Source: Chamaecrista fasciculata
Taxonomy: Eukaryota > Streptophyta > Magnoliopsida > Fabales > Fabaceae
Assembly (NCBI GenBank): GCA_003254925.1
Contig: QANZ01007430.1
Coordinates: 133,176-197,175 of the forward strand
DNA: 64,000 nt
Direction: 5' to 3'
The notes under the pieces were generated by a model, which saw nothing but the letters and a program-made list of their open reading frames with translations, did not search any database and was not told where the DNA came from. Of this stretch, positions 25,765-36,942 are shown piece by piece. The position numbers and the translations under genes were made by a program. The first letter of the stretch is position 1; each line of letters begins with the position of its first letter.

Positions 25765-26050
25765 ATGTCAAAAGGCTTCACCATTGAAACGACAGTCACA
25801 GACAAGGCCAAAATGGCTCCTCCACGTGAACTCCAAGTACGACCAAAACAACAACAACAATGACACCAATAATAATATGACTGTCGTCGTAGGTTTGTAC
25901 ATGGAGTGGATGTTGTCGAACATGAAAACGACAATTTTTCAAGGAGACGACGTGTCTGATCTTCCAACTATTACTCCATATGGACGACGTGTCGGATCGA
26001 CTGATGTGGGTCCTAATGAAAAACGTCATCATGAAGTTAAAGATGGAGTG
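25765..26050 (+). pseudogene. Unrecognised coding-like sequence, frame-broken, cut by a LINE
   Basis: An ATG at 25765 opens 32 codons that end in a CAA run followed by TGA. After a frame change at that run, the frame continues from an ATG at 25879 as MTVVVGLYMEWMLSNMK, FQGDDVSDLPTITPYGRR and DVGPNEKRHHEVKDG, up to the poly-T end of the LINE at about 26050. Codon-like composition and balanced GC suggest real exon sequence. A slippage indel in the CAA repeat would explain the break. I do not recognise the family. Downstream sequence may have been displaced beyond the LINE, but no continuation was found after 28397. Confidence 0.35.
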
Positions 26051-28397
26051 TTTTTTTTTTATTTGAACAAGCCCAATGCCTTACAAGAAGGGCCAAAGCC
26101 CAAAACAAGCCACAAAAGGCAGGAGAAAGAAGTTTTGCTACAAACGACAACAGCAAAACAACAACAAAAGCAACCAAGTGAGAATTACAGACCAAAGACT
26201 AACAGATGAAAACAGGTCTACTCACATTTACAACTACAAGACAATCACTACAAGAAACTAGTGATCATTTAAAACTAAAAGATCTTCCAAAATGGCAGCA
26301 CGAAGACCCACTGGAGGCATCCAAGACCAAGAAAGGGGGAGAGAGCATTTGAGAGAAGCTTTAGCAACCCAGTCAGGCACAGAATTCGAGCTTCTTGGAA
26401 TCCAAATAAAAGAGAAAACAGGTTCCTCATCAATAATGGTTTTCATATTATCCATGACAGATATTGCCTGCCAAGGGGGTTCAACATCTTTGTAAGCATT
26501 GATAACCAACAAATTGTCACCTTCAAAAACAGCTTTCTTGATACCTAAAGAGACTGCCAACCCCAAAGCCTCCAGCACTCCCACGGCTTCCGCATGAATC
26601 ACACTATTGCAGTAAAACTTCTTAGTGATACCAGTTAACAAAGCTCCACTGGAATCCCTCACAATCACTGCAACAGCAGCTCTACACATTAGTAAATCAA
26701 CAGCTGCGTGCATCTGTATTGAATTTAAGTACATTATCCAGAGGAGGAATCCATTTTCTTGAGGCCGAAGAAACAGAAGGAATAATAGGTTCCTGTGCTG
26801 TAGAATTCTGTGAAGACACCCAGAATTCTGTAAACATCCTATTAGCATTACCCATGCAAGCCATGGGATCAGTTAACTTCCCATCAAACATGAAAGAATT
26901 TCTACTCAACCAAATTGCCCAAAGATGATAAAAGAAGTAGGAAACTTTCTCATCACTATCACTGCCCAACTCATTAAGGATTTTAATTTTTGAGGAAATC
27001 CAAACTAACATATTTTCACACTGATCATTCCTCACATCCCATTGAAAAATACTACCAAACCAAAAGGCAACAACACAAGGACAAGCAATGAAAATATGAG
27101 GGGTTGATTCCTCTTCAGCATCACAGATACAACACTTTTTGTCATCAAGAATTTTCTTTTTAAACAGACTGGACCTAGAAGCAAGTGCATTATTACACAA
27201 TTTCCACATAAAAGATTTTACCTTTGGAATTGTTTTACTTGACCAGATTGCATTCCACAAAGGTTTGTCATGTAAGGTGCCAGTACTTGAAGAAGGAAAA
27301 TTGTTAGGAATTTCAGCAACAAGAGCACGGTAGCCTATTTTAACAGAGTAATTCCCATCAGTAGAATAAGGCCAAATAAACCTGTCTTCAACATTCAGAT
27401 TTGCAATAGGCACAACAACAATGTCTTTTGAGATATCGGGAGAAAACAGTGTTAATCTTTCGAGTATCACATACCTTTGAATCCTGAATGATGATATCAG
27501 CAACACACAAGTTCCGGACATCTGGGTTACCCGAGAAGATTCTCTGCCCGTCTTTAATCCATCTATCTCCTTCCACCCTGATAGACCTTCCATTTCCAAT
27601 GATCCAACTTCTATGCCTCTTCATAAAATCCCTCCCATGAAGAAGACTCTTCCAGCTCCAAGAACATGTTCTGGGAACAGGGACCTCCCAGACATCAGAG
27701 TTGGGAAAATAAATACTCTTAAGGAAGCAAGCCCAAAGGGAATCAGGATCTTTTGTCAAGCGCCAAGACTGTTTAGCGAGCAAGGCAGTATTAAATTTCT
27801 CATAATCTTTGAAGCCAAAGCCTCCCAAAGATTTGCTTTTAGTCAAATTCTGCCAACTCACCCAGTGTATGCCTTTTCCTTTCTCTTTATTACTCCACCA
27901 GAAACGAGCTACCATCGCAGAGATTTCAGCACAAAAACATTTTGGGAATTGAACTACAGACATGACATACGAAGGAATCGCCTGTATGACTGCCTTTATA
28001 AGCACTTCCTTGCCAGCAGGAGAAAGTAGATTTTCCTTCCAGCCTTGTAATTTCTTCCAAATGCGATCCTTAATCCATCGAAAAGACTGAAACTTTGATC
28101 TAGCCCATTGTCCGGAATACCCAGGTAAAAAGAAACTCCCTCAATCACCTCAATGGTCAGGATAGAAGACAAGTCATTTTTAACATCAATAGGGCACCCT
28201 TTGTTAAATGACAAACCAGACTTAGAGATATTAATCTTTTGACCAGATGCCGAGGTGTACAGATTTAGAATCCTAACCAGCTCATAACAGTTTTCCCGGT
28301 TTGCTTTGCACATAATCATAGCATCATCCACAAAGAAGAGATGAGTAAGGCTAGGAGAATCCCGACCCACTTTAATACCAGATAGCAAGCCCAAGAG
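26051..28397 (-). mobile_element. 5'-truncated L1-type LINE, decayed
   Basis: Minus-strand LINE tail with a poly(A) end seen as poly-T at 26050-26061. In order it preserves the reverse transcriptase palm with FVDDAMIM (normally FADD), the thumb region (SGQKINISKSG), the maturase-like segment (LIKAVIQAIPSYVMSV, FWWSNKEKGKGIHWVSW), zf-RVT (IPKVKSFMWKLCNNALASR with CCICDAEEESTPHIFIACPC) and an RNase H domain (VIRDSSGALLTG, FEGDNLLVINA). Several frameshifts split it into overlapping ORFs at 27996-28394, 27388-28005, 26697-27599 and 26258-26848. The endonuclease and ORF1 are missing, as usual for incomplete reverse transcription. It is a different LINE lineage from the intact one at 36.6 kb. Confidence 0.9.
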
Positions 28398-28742
28398 CTT
28401 GTGTAATCAAATATTACTAATTCTTTGTAATGAAATGTTATAGTTATTATCATTCTAATTCAACCAAAAATAAGAGTGATAAAAACAATCATTGTCACAT
28501 GACAAACATAACTTGATGCTCATGTAATCACATATTACTAATTTTTTGTAATCAAATATTATAGTGACATTTCGTTCAGAAAAAAAGAAAAAGAAAAATG
28601 TTATAGTGAATATCATTCTACTATAAATCTTCATATCGATATATACAGAATTAGTACTCTTGTTTTTATAAGAATTCTATGTTTTCAATGGGTATTTCAT
28701 TAAATGAATTGATTTCATCATTGTAACAAGAGAAACAACATA
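28398..28742. repeat. AT-rich DNA with an imperfect direct repeat
   Basis: A unit with tgtaatcaaatattactaat near 28403 recurs as tgtaatcacatattactaat near 28524. Nothing else was recognised. Confidence 0.5.
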
Positions 28743-29164
28743 GGCTCCGTTTGGTACCCTTTTGGGTATGTAAAGGAAAGGGTTTTACAAGGGAAAAATT
28801 GTGAGGGAAAGGAAAAGTAGTTGAGGGAATGTAAAGTAGGTAAAGATTGAAAGTGTTTGGTATAAAAAGGTATGGGAAGGAAAGTAAAATAGATATAAAA
28901 AAAATGACAAAAATGCCCTTCCCATAACTACCACCAGACTGCCGCCGCCGCCGCNGGGCAAATTAGGAATTCTACCATAATTCCCTAGGTAGACTTGGAT
29001 TACATCAGAAATGTGAAGTAAAGAAAAATGGCCTATGTAATGTAAAGCCCTTTACATTGTAATCCACTTTACATAGCTTAAATTACCATACCAAACACAT
29101 GAAAATCTTGAAAACCGTGCCCTTTTACATTGTAAAAGTCATCTCCTCCCTACCAAACGGAGCC
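28743..29164. mobile_element. PIF/Harbinger-type MITE, copy 2
   Basis: Perfect ends GGCTCCGTTTGGTA and TACCAAACGGAGCC, flanked by ATA on both sides (28740-28742, 29165-29167). It is the same family as 21383-21858 in opposite orientation; both contain the GC-rich centre, here ending in a single N at 28955. Confidence 0.8.
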
Positions 29165-29237
29165 ATAAGGATTACCATAATAACACTAGCAATAATAACA
29201 GCATCAATCACAAACTGCTATAGCCAATTTTAAATAA

Positions 29238-29535
29238 AGGTAAATTATACTTTAGGTAGCCTATAATTTGAACCAATTCCTTTTTGATACTCTAAGGTTT
29301 AAAAAGTAACAATATGGTATCCTGGGATTTTTGTTGTTAACACAAAAGGGCCCTGTGATTTACTTCCGTTACTATTTAACGAAAAGTGCTGACGTGACTC
29401 AATTTTAATCATTGATTTTGACTGTATTTTAGCCATCAATTTTTAACTTGTTATTACATCTTAGTCGTTGAGTTTTTTTTGCATTTGATCTTAACCGTTG
29501 TTTTCTATTCTAAGGTTACATATCCATTTTAATCT
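29238..29535. mobile_element. Solo MULE arm
   Basis: Begins ggtaaattatactttaggta and continues with 'ccgttactatttaacg' and the 'atcttagtcgttga' series found in the left arms of the MULEs at 23268 and 51526. No facing arm was found within the next few kb, so this is a lone terminal fragment. Confidence 0.5.
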
Positions 29536-30469
29536 TCTCTCTTTTTAAAAAAAAATAATAATTTTTTGTTGCAGTTTTCAACACTAGTGGTAAAAAACCT
29601 TGAATAATTATAAAAGAAAATAGAAAAATAATACTTCGATGTGTGAAAAATTATAAAATTAACAGTTTTATTTTTGAAAAATTAAAATGCCTAATTTAGT
29701 CTATAAGAAACTAAACGGTATACTTTTTAGTAATTGAAAGAATTAAATGGTACTCTTTAATTCAATAAAAACACTAAAAAAATCATATTATTTGAAAGAT
29801 TTTCATCTTTTTCAAAGATCGAGTTATCAACTCGGTAATATTTCAGAAATCGAATTGTTGATTCACTTAAAACGCCGTAAAAAGATTTTCATCTTTTTCT
29901 TTTTTTCTTTCACTTTCTTTTTTTTTTCTTCTGTTTTGGGAAATCATATTTAGCTTTGTCAATTAGGAATGTAAGTTATGTTCTATAATATAGGTTATGG
30001 AATTGCATTATTAATGAATAATGAAATCTGAATGACATTAATCTACATTAAAATTAATTAATTAATTCAGATTTTTTACTAAAATTAATTTAATGCAAAC
30101 TAATTTATGTTAATAAAAAATTGACTAATTGATAAATATGCTTCTATGGCTGGTAATAAATGTAAAATAATTTTGAATTTATGAGTTGAGATTAATTTCC
30201 AAAAAGAAAATGAATTTAGTTTGTATATAAATCGTTACTTTACTTGTTGCAACGTCGTATAAAATAATTTTATTTATATTGTCCACATATAAATTATTTT
30301 TATTCATTTCTATGACAACTTAAAGTAAATTTAAATAGATTCATCTAGAGCTGTCAAAAATAATATTTATATATATACCCACTTCTTTCCTTATCTATGT
30401 CGGAGCCTCCCAATCCCAATCTCATCTTATTTTAACATTATCTCATTTTAGAATTAGATGAACAATACT
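29536..30469. other. AT-rich DNA
   Basis: No gene. Frequent T runs around 29880-29940. Small ORFs here have no family features. Confidence 0.4.
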
Positions 30470-32676
30470 GGCTGTTTGGTGGAATCTTCATCTCATCTCA
30501 TCTCATTCACATCATCATCTCATCCACAACATTATCTCATTTTCTCTTACATTTACTAAACTATCTCTACTCATATACCTATAATTACCTATACTCTAAT
30601 ACAAATAAAAAAAAAAATAATTAGGCAAAATAGTAATTTTAATACCCTCATTTATTACACTTATAATTTACTCTCTCTATCTATCATTTCTTATCAATTT
30701 TTTTTTCTTTTTCACTTACACCTCTCTCTCTCTCTCGCGTTCACACACACATCTCTCTCAAATATATATATAGAAATGTATTGTTATTATATATATATAT
30801 ATTATATCTCTCTCATTCTCTCTCTCTTATTCTCAATTCTTAAATATATATATATAAATGTTAAATATTGTATTATATATATTTATATTAACTTAATTAA
30901 ACAAAAATTATTTTTGTTCATTTGCAATGTTGTTATTTTTTTTAATCCCAATATTCTTCTATTTGTTTTGAGTAAAATATACAATTGAATCCTTAAATTA
31001 TTTTTTAAGTTGCAATCTTCTTCTATTCTCGTTACAATATTTTCTTCACTTTTATAAGCTATGAAGCATGGACACTTCATTTTGAAGACATGTCGCCATG
31101 TCAGACAAGTGTCAGTGCCCAACACTCGTATGACACCGACACACACATATTCATAAATTTTAGAATATAAATCAATTTTTTGTAACTTTAACATGACATA
31201 CAAGAGAAAATAATAATAGATATGACATATATTATGAATAAAAATTGTAATTTTTAAATTTTTCATTAAAAATTATGAATATTTAATTATTTATATATAT
31301 AAATATATGCCGTGTCGTGTCACATAATTCTGAGAGTTTGGCGTGTCACCGTGTCCCGTGTTCGTGTCAGTATCCATGCTTCATAGTTTATAAGTATTTT
31401 GATCCTCAAATTAAGAGCTCAGTTTCCTTGGATCCTAAAACTATTTTTTGTTTAGTTTCTTTTCCTCAAACTATGTAATTAGTTTCATTTTGGTCCTCAA
31501 ACTATTTTTTGTTCTATATTCATGTCCAAAATCATCCGATGATTGTACATTGTGGATAATGGAGAAATAACGGTTATTTTTTAGTTGGAAAAATACACAA
31601 GTTTCCACATGTCAGCTATTTTTTTTTGTTCGAATCATGGGTAGCCAAAAAATTGCACTGTTGTTTTGTTTTTTATTGTCTCAATGTTCTTCTATTTGTT
31701 TCGGTCATAAAACTATTTATGGTTATATTGTTTACTCAAATTACGAGATGAGTTGCATTTTGGTCCGCAAATATTTGTTATATTTTTTAGTCCAAACTGC
31801 AACATTCCTATATGTTTTTTTACTATTATACAATTCAATCCATACTTTTTTTCAATATATTTTATGAAGTTTTGTGTAAAAATTAAAAGGAGTTAAAATA
31901 ATTTTTTATCTTCCCATTTGTTGGCATTGTTTCTAGTCTGATCCTTAAACTATGAGATTAGTTTCATTTCAGTAATAAAACTATTTCTGGTCTTATTTTG
32001 TTTATCAAACTACAAGATTAGTTATGGACCGATTCATTGGATCGATACAAAGTTGTGGACCAAATTGTATGTTTACAATAATTTTCATGTTATTTCCATT
32101 CTAGTCCCCAAACTATTATTTATTATTTTTTGGTCGTTGAATTTTATAAATAGACTCGATTATTGATGGTTGAAGTTTTCTACGGTCCCCGAGTTATCAT
32201 TTACACATGTTAGGGATTGATTAATTGGACCGATTTAAATTTATGGACCAAATTGTAATCTTAAAATAATTTTAATTTTATTTTCATTTTGGTCCATCAT
32301 CTCATCCAATGAGATGGACCCTAAACCCTTTATCCAAAAATATCTCATCCTCACGCTTTTCAAGAGCATCTAATCTCAACATCATCTCATCCAACCCACC
32401 ATCAAACATCTATCTTCTCATCTTAATATCTCAATCTCATTTCATTATTTCTTACCATTTATACCCCTATATAAAATAAATAAATCCAACAACCTATTTC
32501 ACCTAACCACAATTATTACATACCCTTTTATATAATTTCACACCCTATTTAACATCATTTACTCTCAAATTATCCAAACACCAATACATCATTTCATCTC
32601 ATCCCATTACAACATCATCCCATCTCAACATCTAATATGAGATTGGACTGAGATGGGAAGGCGCCCAAACAGGCCC
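30470..32676. mobile_element. TIR element of about 2.2 kb with nested MITE
   Basis: Ends GGCTGTTTGGTGG and CCAAACAGGCCC form a short inverted repeat of the 'ggcctgtttgg' type. Sub-terminal parts (ctacttatacctataattacctatac at about 30568, and accacaattattacatacccttt near 32508) are shared with the element at 43086-44132, so the two belong to one family. A hAT MITE (31059-31386) is nested inside. No transposase is visible and the TSD is not resolved. Confidence 0.45.
31059..31386. mobile_element. hAT-type MITE, copy 2 (intact ends)
   Basis: Terminal inverted repeats CTATGAAGCATGGACAC and GGATACTGACACG-side CATGCTTCATAG are flanked by a perfect 8-bp duplication TTTATAAG (31051-31058 and 31387-31394). 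An 8-bp target duplication with short TIRs is the hAT signature. 328 bp, non-coding; the best-preserved of three copies in the window. Confidence 0.88.
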
Positions 32677-32756
32677 GATCACGATCTCACAGCAATAAAC
32701 CTCCAATTCCATCACACTTAAAAACAGCTACTAATCTCTCTCATTTTTTTTTAAAG

Positions 32757-33616
32757 AAGGTCAACACTTCAGTTTAGTCCCTAATATTTACTCTAAATTT
32801 TGTTTTGGTCTCTCTTTTGGTTTCGTTTTGGTCCTTAATGTTTTCCAACAGGTTGGTTTTAGTGCATAATATTTTGTAATAGGTTCAATGATTGATCCCT
32901 AAATACGAAATACAATCAAATTTCTCTTGTTTCAAGTCCGAATAGGATGAAATGAAGTTATGGGTTACTCCAGATCATTTCATTCTTTGCCAAGTTGAGA
33001 CCATCGACAAACGAGATTAGATCAGGTTTGAAAAAGGGATCAAAAATGGGCTTCTTGTTTCATTAAGTTGGTCTTATCTATCTCGTTTCATTTTTGAATA
33101 TAATAAAATCAAACCTTCAGGTTACTCTTGACAAGTTTTTTCTTTGTCCAATTGGGGACGTTGGCAAACAAAGTCAAATAGTACTATGAAAGTGGGTTTG
33201 GTCAAAATGATAATACCAAATTTGAAAGTACTATTTGACCTAGATTGTCGATGGCCTTAATTGGACAAAAAAAAAACTTATCATAAGTAACTCATAACTC
33301 TAATTTTGATGCATTCGAATTTGAAATGAGAGAGATATGAACAACTTCATGAAATGAGAGACCCACTTTCAGGCCTGATTTAAATTTTGTTTCCTGGGGG
33401 CCTCAATGGGAAGTGAAAGAACTCATCAAGAGTAACTCATAACTTCAATTTCGACGTATTTGAACTTAAAATGAGAGATATATGACTATATTCAGTCATT
33501 AAGGACCAAAATAAAATTGTTGGGAGACATTAAGGATCAAAATAGAACAAAAAATTATCAGAGACCAAAAAACAATTTAAGGTAAACATTAGGGATCAAA
33601 ATAAATTTTTGACCTT
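32757..33616. mobile_element. Foldback element
   Basis: Left arm aaggtcaacacttcagtttag with 'tccctaatatttactc' is mirrored on the right by 'aggtaaacattagggatcaaa' and ttttgacctt. The central part also has paired sequences about tcatttcatcctattcgga. Non-coding. The TSD is unclear. Confidence 0.55.
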
Positions 33617-33843
33617 CTAAGAATAATTACTTATAATTTTCAATTTTTAGGTATTCTTAAAATATTTTTTTTTAAAACTGATATTACTCATAATTTTTCT
33701 CTTTCTCTTTCTTTTCTTCTCTCACTACGTGCTTTTTCTTAGTTCGTTTTATCCTCTAGAAAGAAGAAACGTAAACTATAATTTCAGTTCAGGCAAATAA
33801 AAAACACTATAATATCAATTCTTATCCATATTATTTTTATATT

Positions 33844-34106
33844 GTAAACTAACAATTTAATCCCTAAAAGATCACTGAGTTGACAATTCGGTCACTGAAA
33901 GATTAAAATGTACAGTTTAATCCCTGAAAGATCAAAATGGTATACTTATTATCCTTTTTATGGACTAAATAGTATATTGTTTTAATCTTTCAGGCACTGA
34001 AAAGTACACCATTTTGATCTTTCAGGGACTAAATTGTATATTTTAATCTTCCAGGAAATGAGTTGTCAGCTCAGTGATCTTTAAGGACCAAATTATTAGT
34101 TTACTC
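33844..34106. mobile_element. Small foldback MITE
   Basis: A palindrome of 'gtaaactaacaatttaatcc' against 'ggaccaaattattagtttac' with 'aaagatcaaaatggtatac' against 'gtacaccattttgatcttt' inside. The relative at 44618-44882 lies in intron 4 of the RING gene. Confidence 0.65.
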
Positions 34107-34189
34107 TAATTTTAATAATACAAAAACTTACCAAACAGACATGCAAATGAAAAAAAAAAAGTAAATATAATGTTAAAATAAAACTATGT

Positions 34190-34650
34190 TTTCCCATCTG
34201 AATAAATTATTTGTCTATTGAAAATGCTGAGGATAAATACCCTAATTAAGATGATTAATGATATAGAAATATCAAATTGTAAAAATAAAAAAGGAAAAGC
34301 ATATTTTATATATATATATATATATATTACATAAAATAAAATAAAACAACATCATTATTCATCTAAAATAAAATTGTAATTTGATCCAAAGTAATTGTCT
34401 AGCTAAAATAATAATTTGATCCGATGTCATTGTTTTGCAAAAATCCAATGTCTTTATCTAGCTAATATCATCGTTTAATCCAATATTGTTGTAAAGTCAT
34501 ATGATCTATCATTGTCTAATCTAATGTCGTTATCTTAATTTTATTCAACTATATATAAGTCTGGTAACCAATAAACAATTCAACATTCACATATGTTTTA
34601 ACTATATCATGGGTTTTGAGAAAGGGAAGAGGAAGAGCAAGATGATACAT
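34190..34650 (+). repeat. Dispersed promoter-like module, copy 4
   Basis: Shares the 'attatttgtctattgaaaatg' start, the tctagcta units, ctatatataag at 34549, and an ATG at 34609 followed by the purine-rich codons seen in the other copies (MGFEKGKRKSKMIH here). It is cut exactly where the next element begins (34651, TGTCGCACCC). This copy keeps the longest apparently natural start of a reading frame. Confidence 0.65.
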
Positions 34651-36596
34651 TGTCGCACCCGAAATGTGACGCGCACGGTGCAAAAAGAGAGCTAAAATGA
34701 GTTCGAAAACATTTTCAAAAACAATGTTTTGACATGGAGTCGCCACTAAAATGTTTAAGGAAAACTTTAGAAAACCTTTACGAAAATAATTTTGCGAACT
34801 GGTCTTAAAAATAGAGCTGGGTTCGGGAGTTGGTACGTGTGGGGAAGGTGTTAGGCACCCCACAACATCTAATTACCAAATTTTGCAATTTAATTATGTG
34901 TGTCATAAATACCCTTAAACAAAAACATGCAAAGCACAGTGATATTTGGATGATTAGATTTGACCAAGGAACTAATCGACTCCAAGGGCCTACGTACCCC
35001 TTAAGGGGATCAAAGTCCACGTAGTTTGTCTGGAAAACATTGTGAGATGGTTCAGTTTTAGTTAGAGCGAAAGATAATGAGACAAGTTTTTCCACTTCTT
35101 TCTCTCATGAGTTTTTCCTCTTTTTGATTTTTTTTTTCTGCACTTTTCTTAAAAAGGTTTTATTTTAAGTGATAATTTAAAAAACATATTTTTGTAATTT
35201 TTGAAAATATCATTTGGAATAAAAAATAGATTTTGATTATTTTAATGATCATGACATATTTAAAAGCTAAAAATCGTAAAAGGGAGAAAATTAATTTCCT
35301 AATTTTTAGAATAAAACATTGGGTCATTGGAATCCAAATTCGTCACACAAATTCAGAAAAATCATACAAATGCGGGATTTAAACAAGCAATGCAGATCCT
35401 AACGCATCCTAAGTCCTCTTCCCACTAGCACCGGTTAACGGTCGCGTACAGTAAGACAATTTCTTACACCTTAAGGCATAGGCCTAGCGAACCACCCCAC
35501 AAGGGAGTCGGGTACCTTGTCTACCGATGATAAGTGTAAGTATCCTTAGACTCTCTAAACAAAACAAGTTATCTGAAAAATGCATGATTTTATAAAACAA
35601 GAGAGGAATTAGTAAAAAAGAATAAAAGGAACATTAAATAAATAATTAGTTAAAAAAATTAAAACAAAATAATGAAAATAAAGTAAAAACAAAGGACAAG
35701 GAAAAAAGCTAAAACAAAATAATGAGAAAAAAATGAAATAAAACAAGATTAAAATAAAAGGAATAAAGATAGATGATATAAATATAATGAAAGAAATAAA
35801 AAGTAAAACTAAAAATTAGAAATGAAAATAAAATAACATAGGGTAAAAGAACAAAATAAAGTAAACAAATAAAGCAAAATTAAAATAGAATAAAAAGAAG
35901 ATAAAAAAAAAAAAACAAATACTAAGAAAACTGTAAAGCTTCCAAACATTCCTATTTAGTTCCTAATCCATGAATCTTTGAGAAAATGGACCAAAAACGA
36001 AGAAAATTGAAGAAAAAATGCAGAGGGACTAAACTGAAAAACTCAAAAAGTTTGACACCCACCGGAAAGCCCCACAATCTCGCCGAAAAACGCTCAGATC
36101 ACCGGAAACCTAAGAACTCACTAGCAAACTTCAATTCTCACTGAAATCTCACTCAAATTGCTCTCAAAATGTTCAAGAAAAGACTTTTTTGAAAGTTATC
36201 GTTTCTCTCTCTATTTTTTGTCCCTCCCTCTCTCTGCCTTCTGTCTTCCCTGTTCTTCCTCTCCCAATTCATATATGCAGCAGAGACTGCATCCCTTGAA
36301 CCCCAAAAACAGGAAATTAGGACCCTATAAGAGTGAAAAATGATCGGTCTCTTTGAAACATCTCCATCCTCCTGCCTTGCTTAGCCTTAATGACACCACT
36401 AATCGTCCATAAGTTGTGTGGTTCAGGCCGACGGTGGTCACTAGGGAAGAGGTGTAGTCGCATATGTCTGAAAGAATTGAAAACAGAGAGGTTCATAGTA
36501 CTGCTGCGTTATGGCTCCATTCCCACTCTCTCTCTCCTATGTGTTTTGATGAGGAGCCATTTGAGTAATCGGATCCTAATCTCCTTTATTTTTTTT
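34651..36596. mobile_element. LTR-like repeat (gypsy/Tat-type candidate), interrupted by the LINE
   Basis: Starts TGTCGCACCCG, an LTR-style edge. It carries the phrases 'ggagtcgccac' and 'ggggaaggtgttaggcacccc', which recur in long plant LTR-type repeats. No coding domain is present. The end is not seen because the LINE tail begins at about 36597; the segment 42975-43085 may be its continuation. Classification is tentative. Confidence 0.4.
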
Positions 36597-36597
36597 A

Positions 36598-36663
<66 letters not shown>
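36597..36663. repeat. (TTA)n microsatellite, LINE 3' tail
   Basis: About 22 uninterrupted TTA units. On the LINE's own strand this is a (TAA)n tail in place of a plain poly(A). The predicted tyrosine run in the + strand ORF across it is meaningless. Confidence 0.95.
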
Positions 36664-36942
36664 TTTTGGTCATTACAAGGCTAAGAAGCCCACAATACAG
36701 CCCATTCACCAGAAATGGGAGAACAAGGAGTCCACCAAGGGAAGAGATCAGAAGAGGTAACGACGACCCTAAACTCCTTGGACAATTCGACAGGATAATG
36801 GAGAGCCAATCTGCTTGGTAGCACACCAAGCAGTGGAAGCGACGAACGAGACGACGAATTAACTCCAATCCCGCAGAGATAGGCGAGGGTCAATTCAGGG
36901 AAAAAGATATGCGAGCAAAGTTGTCTTCCAAAATTGCAGCTC

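Noticed and set aside
26246-26258. CACTACAAGAAAC near the LINE 3' end
   Set aside because: It lies in LINE untranslated sequence with no partner end; taken as chance.
36390-36821. 143-codon + strand ORF with a tyrosine run
   Set aside because: The run is the (TTA)n LINE tail; the ORF spans an element boundary.
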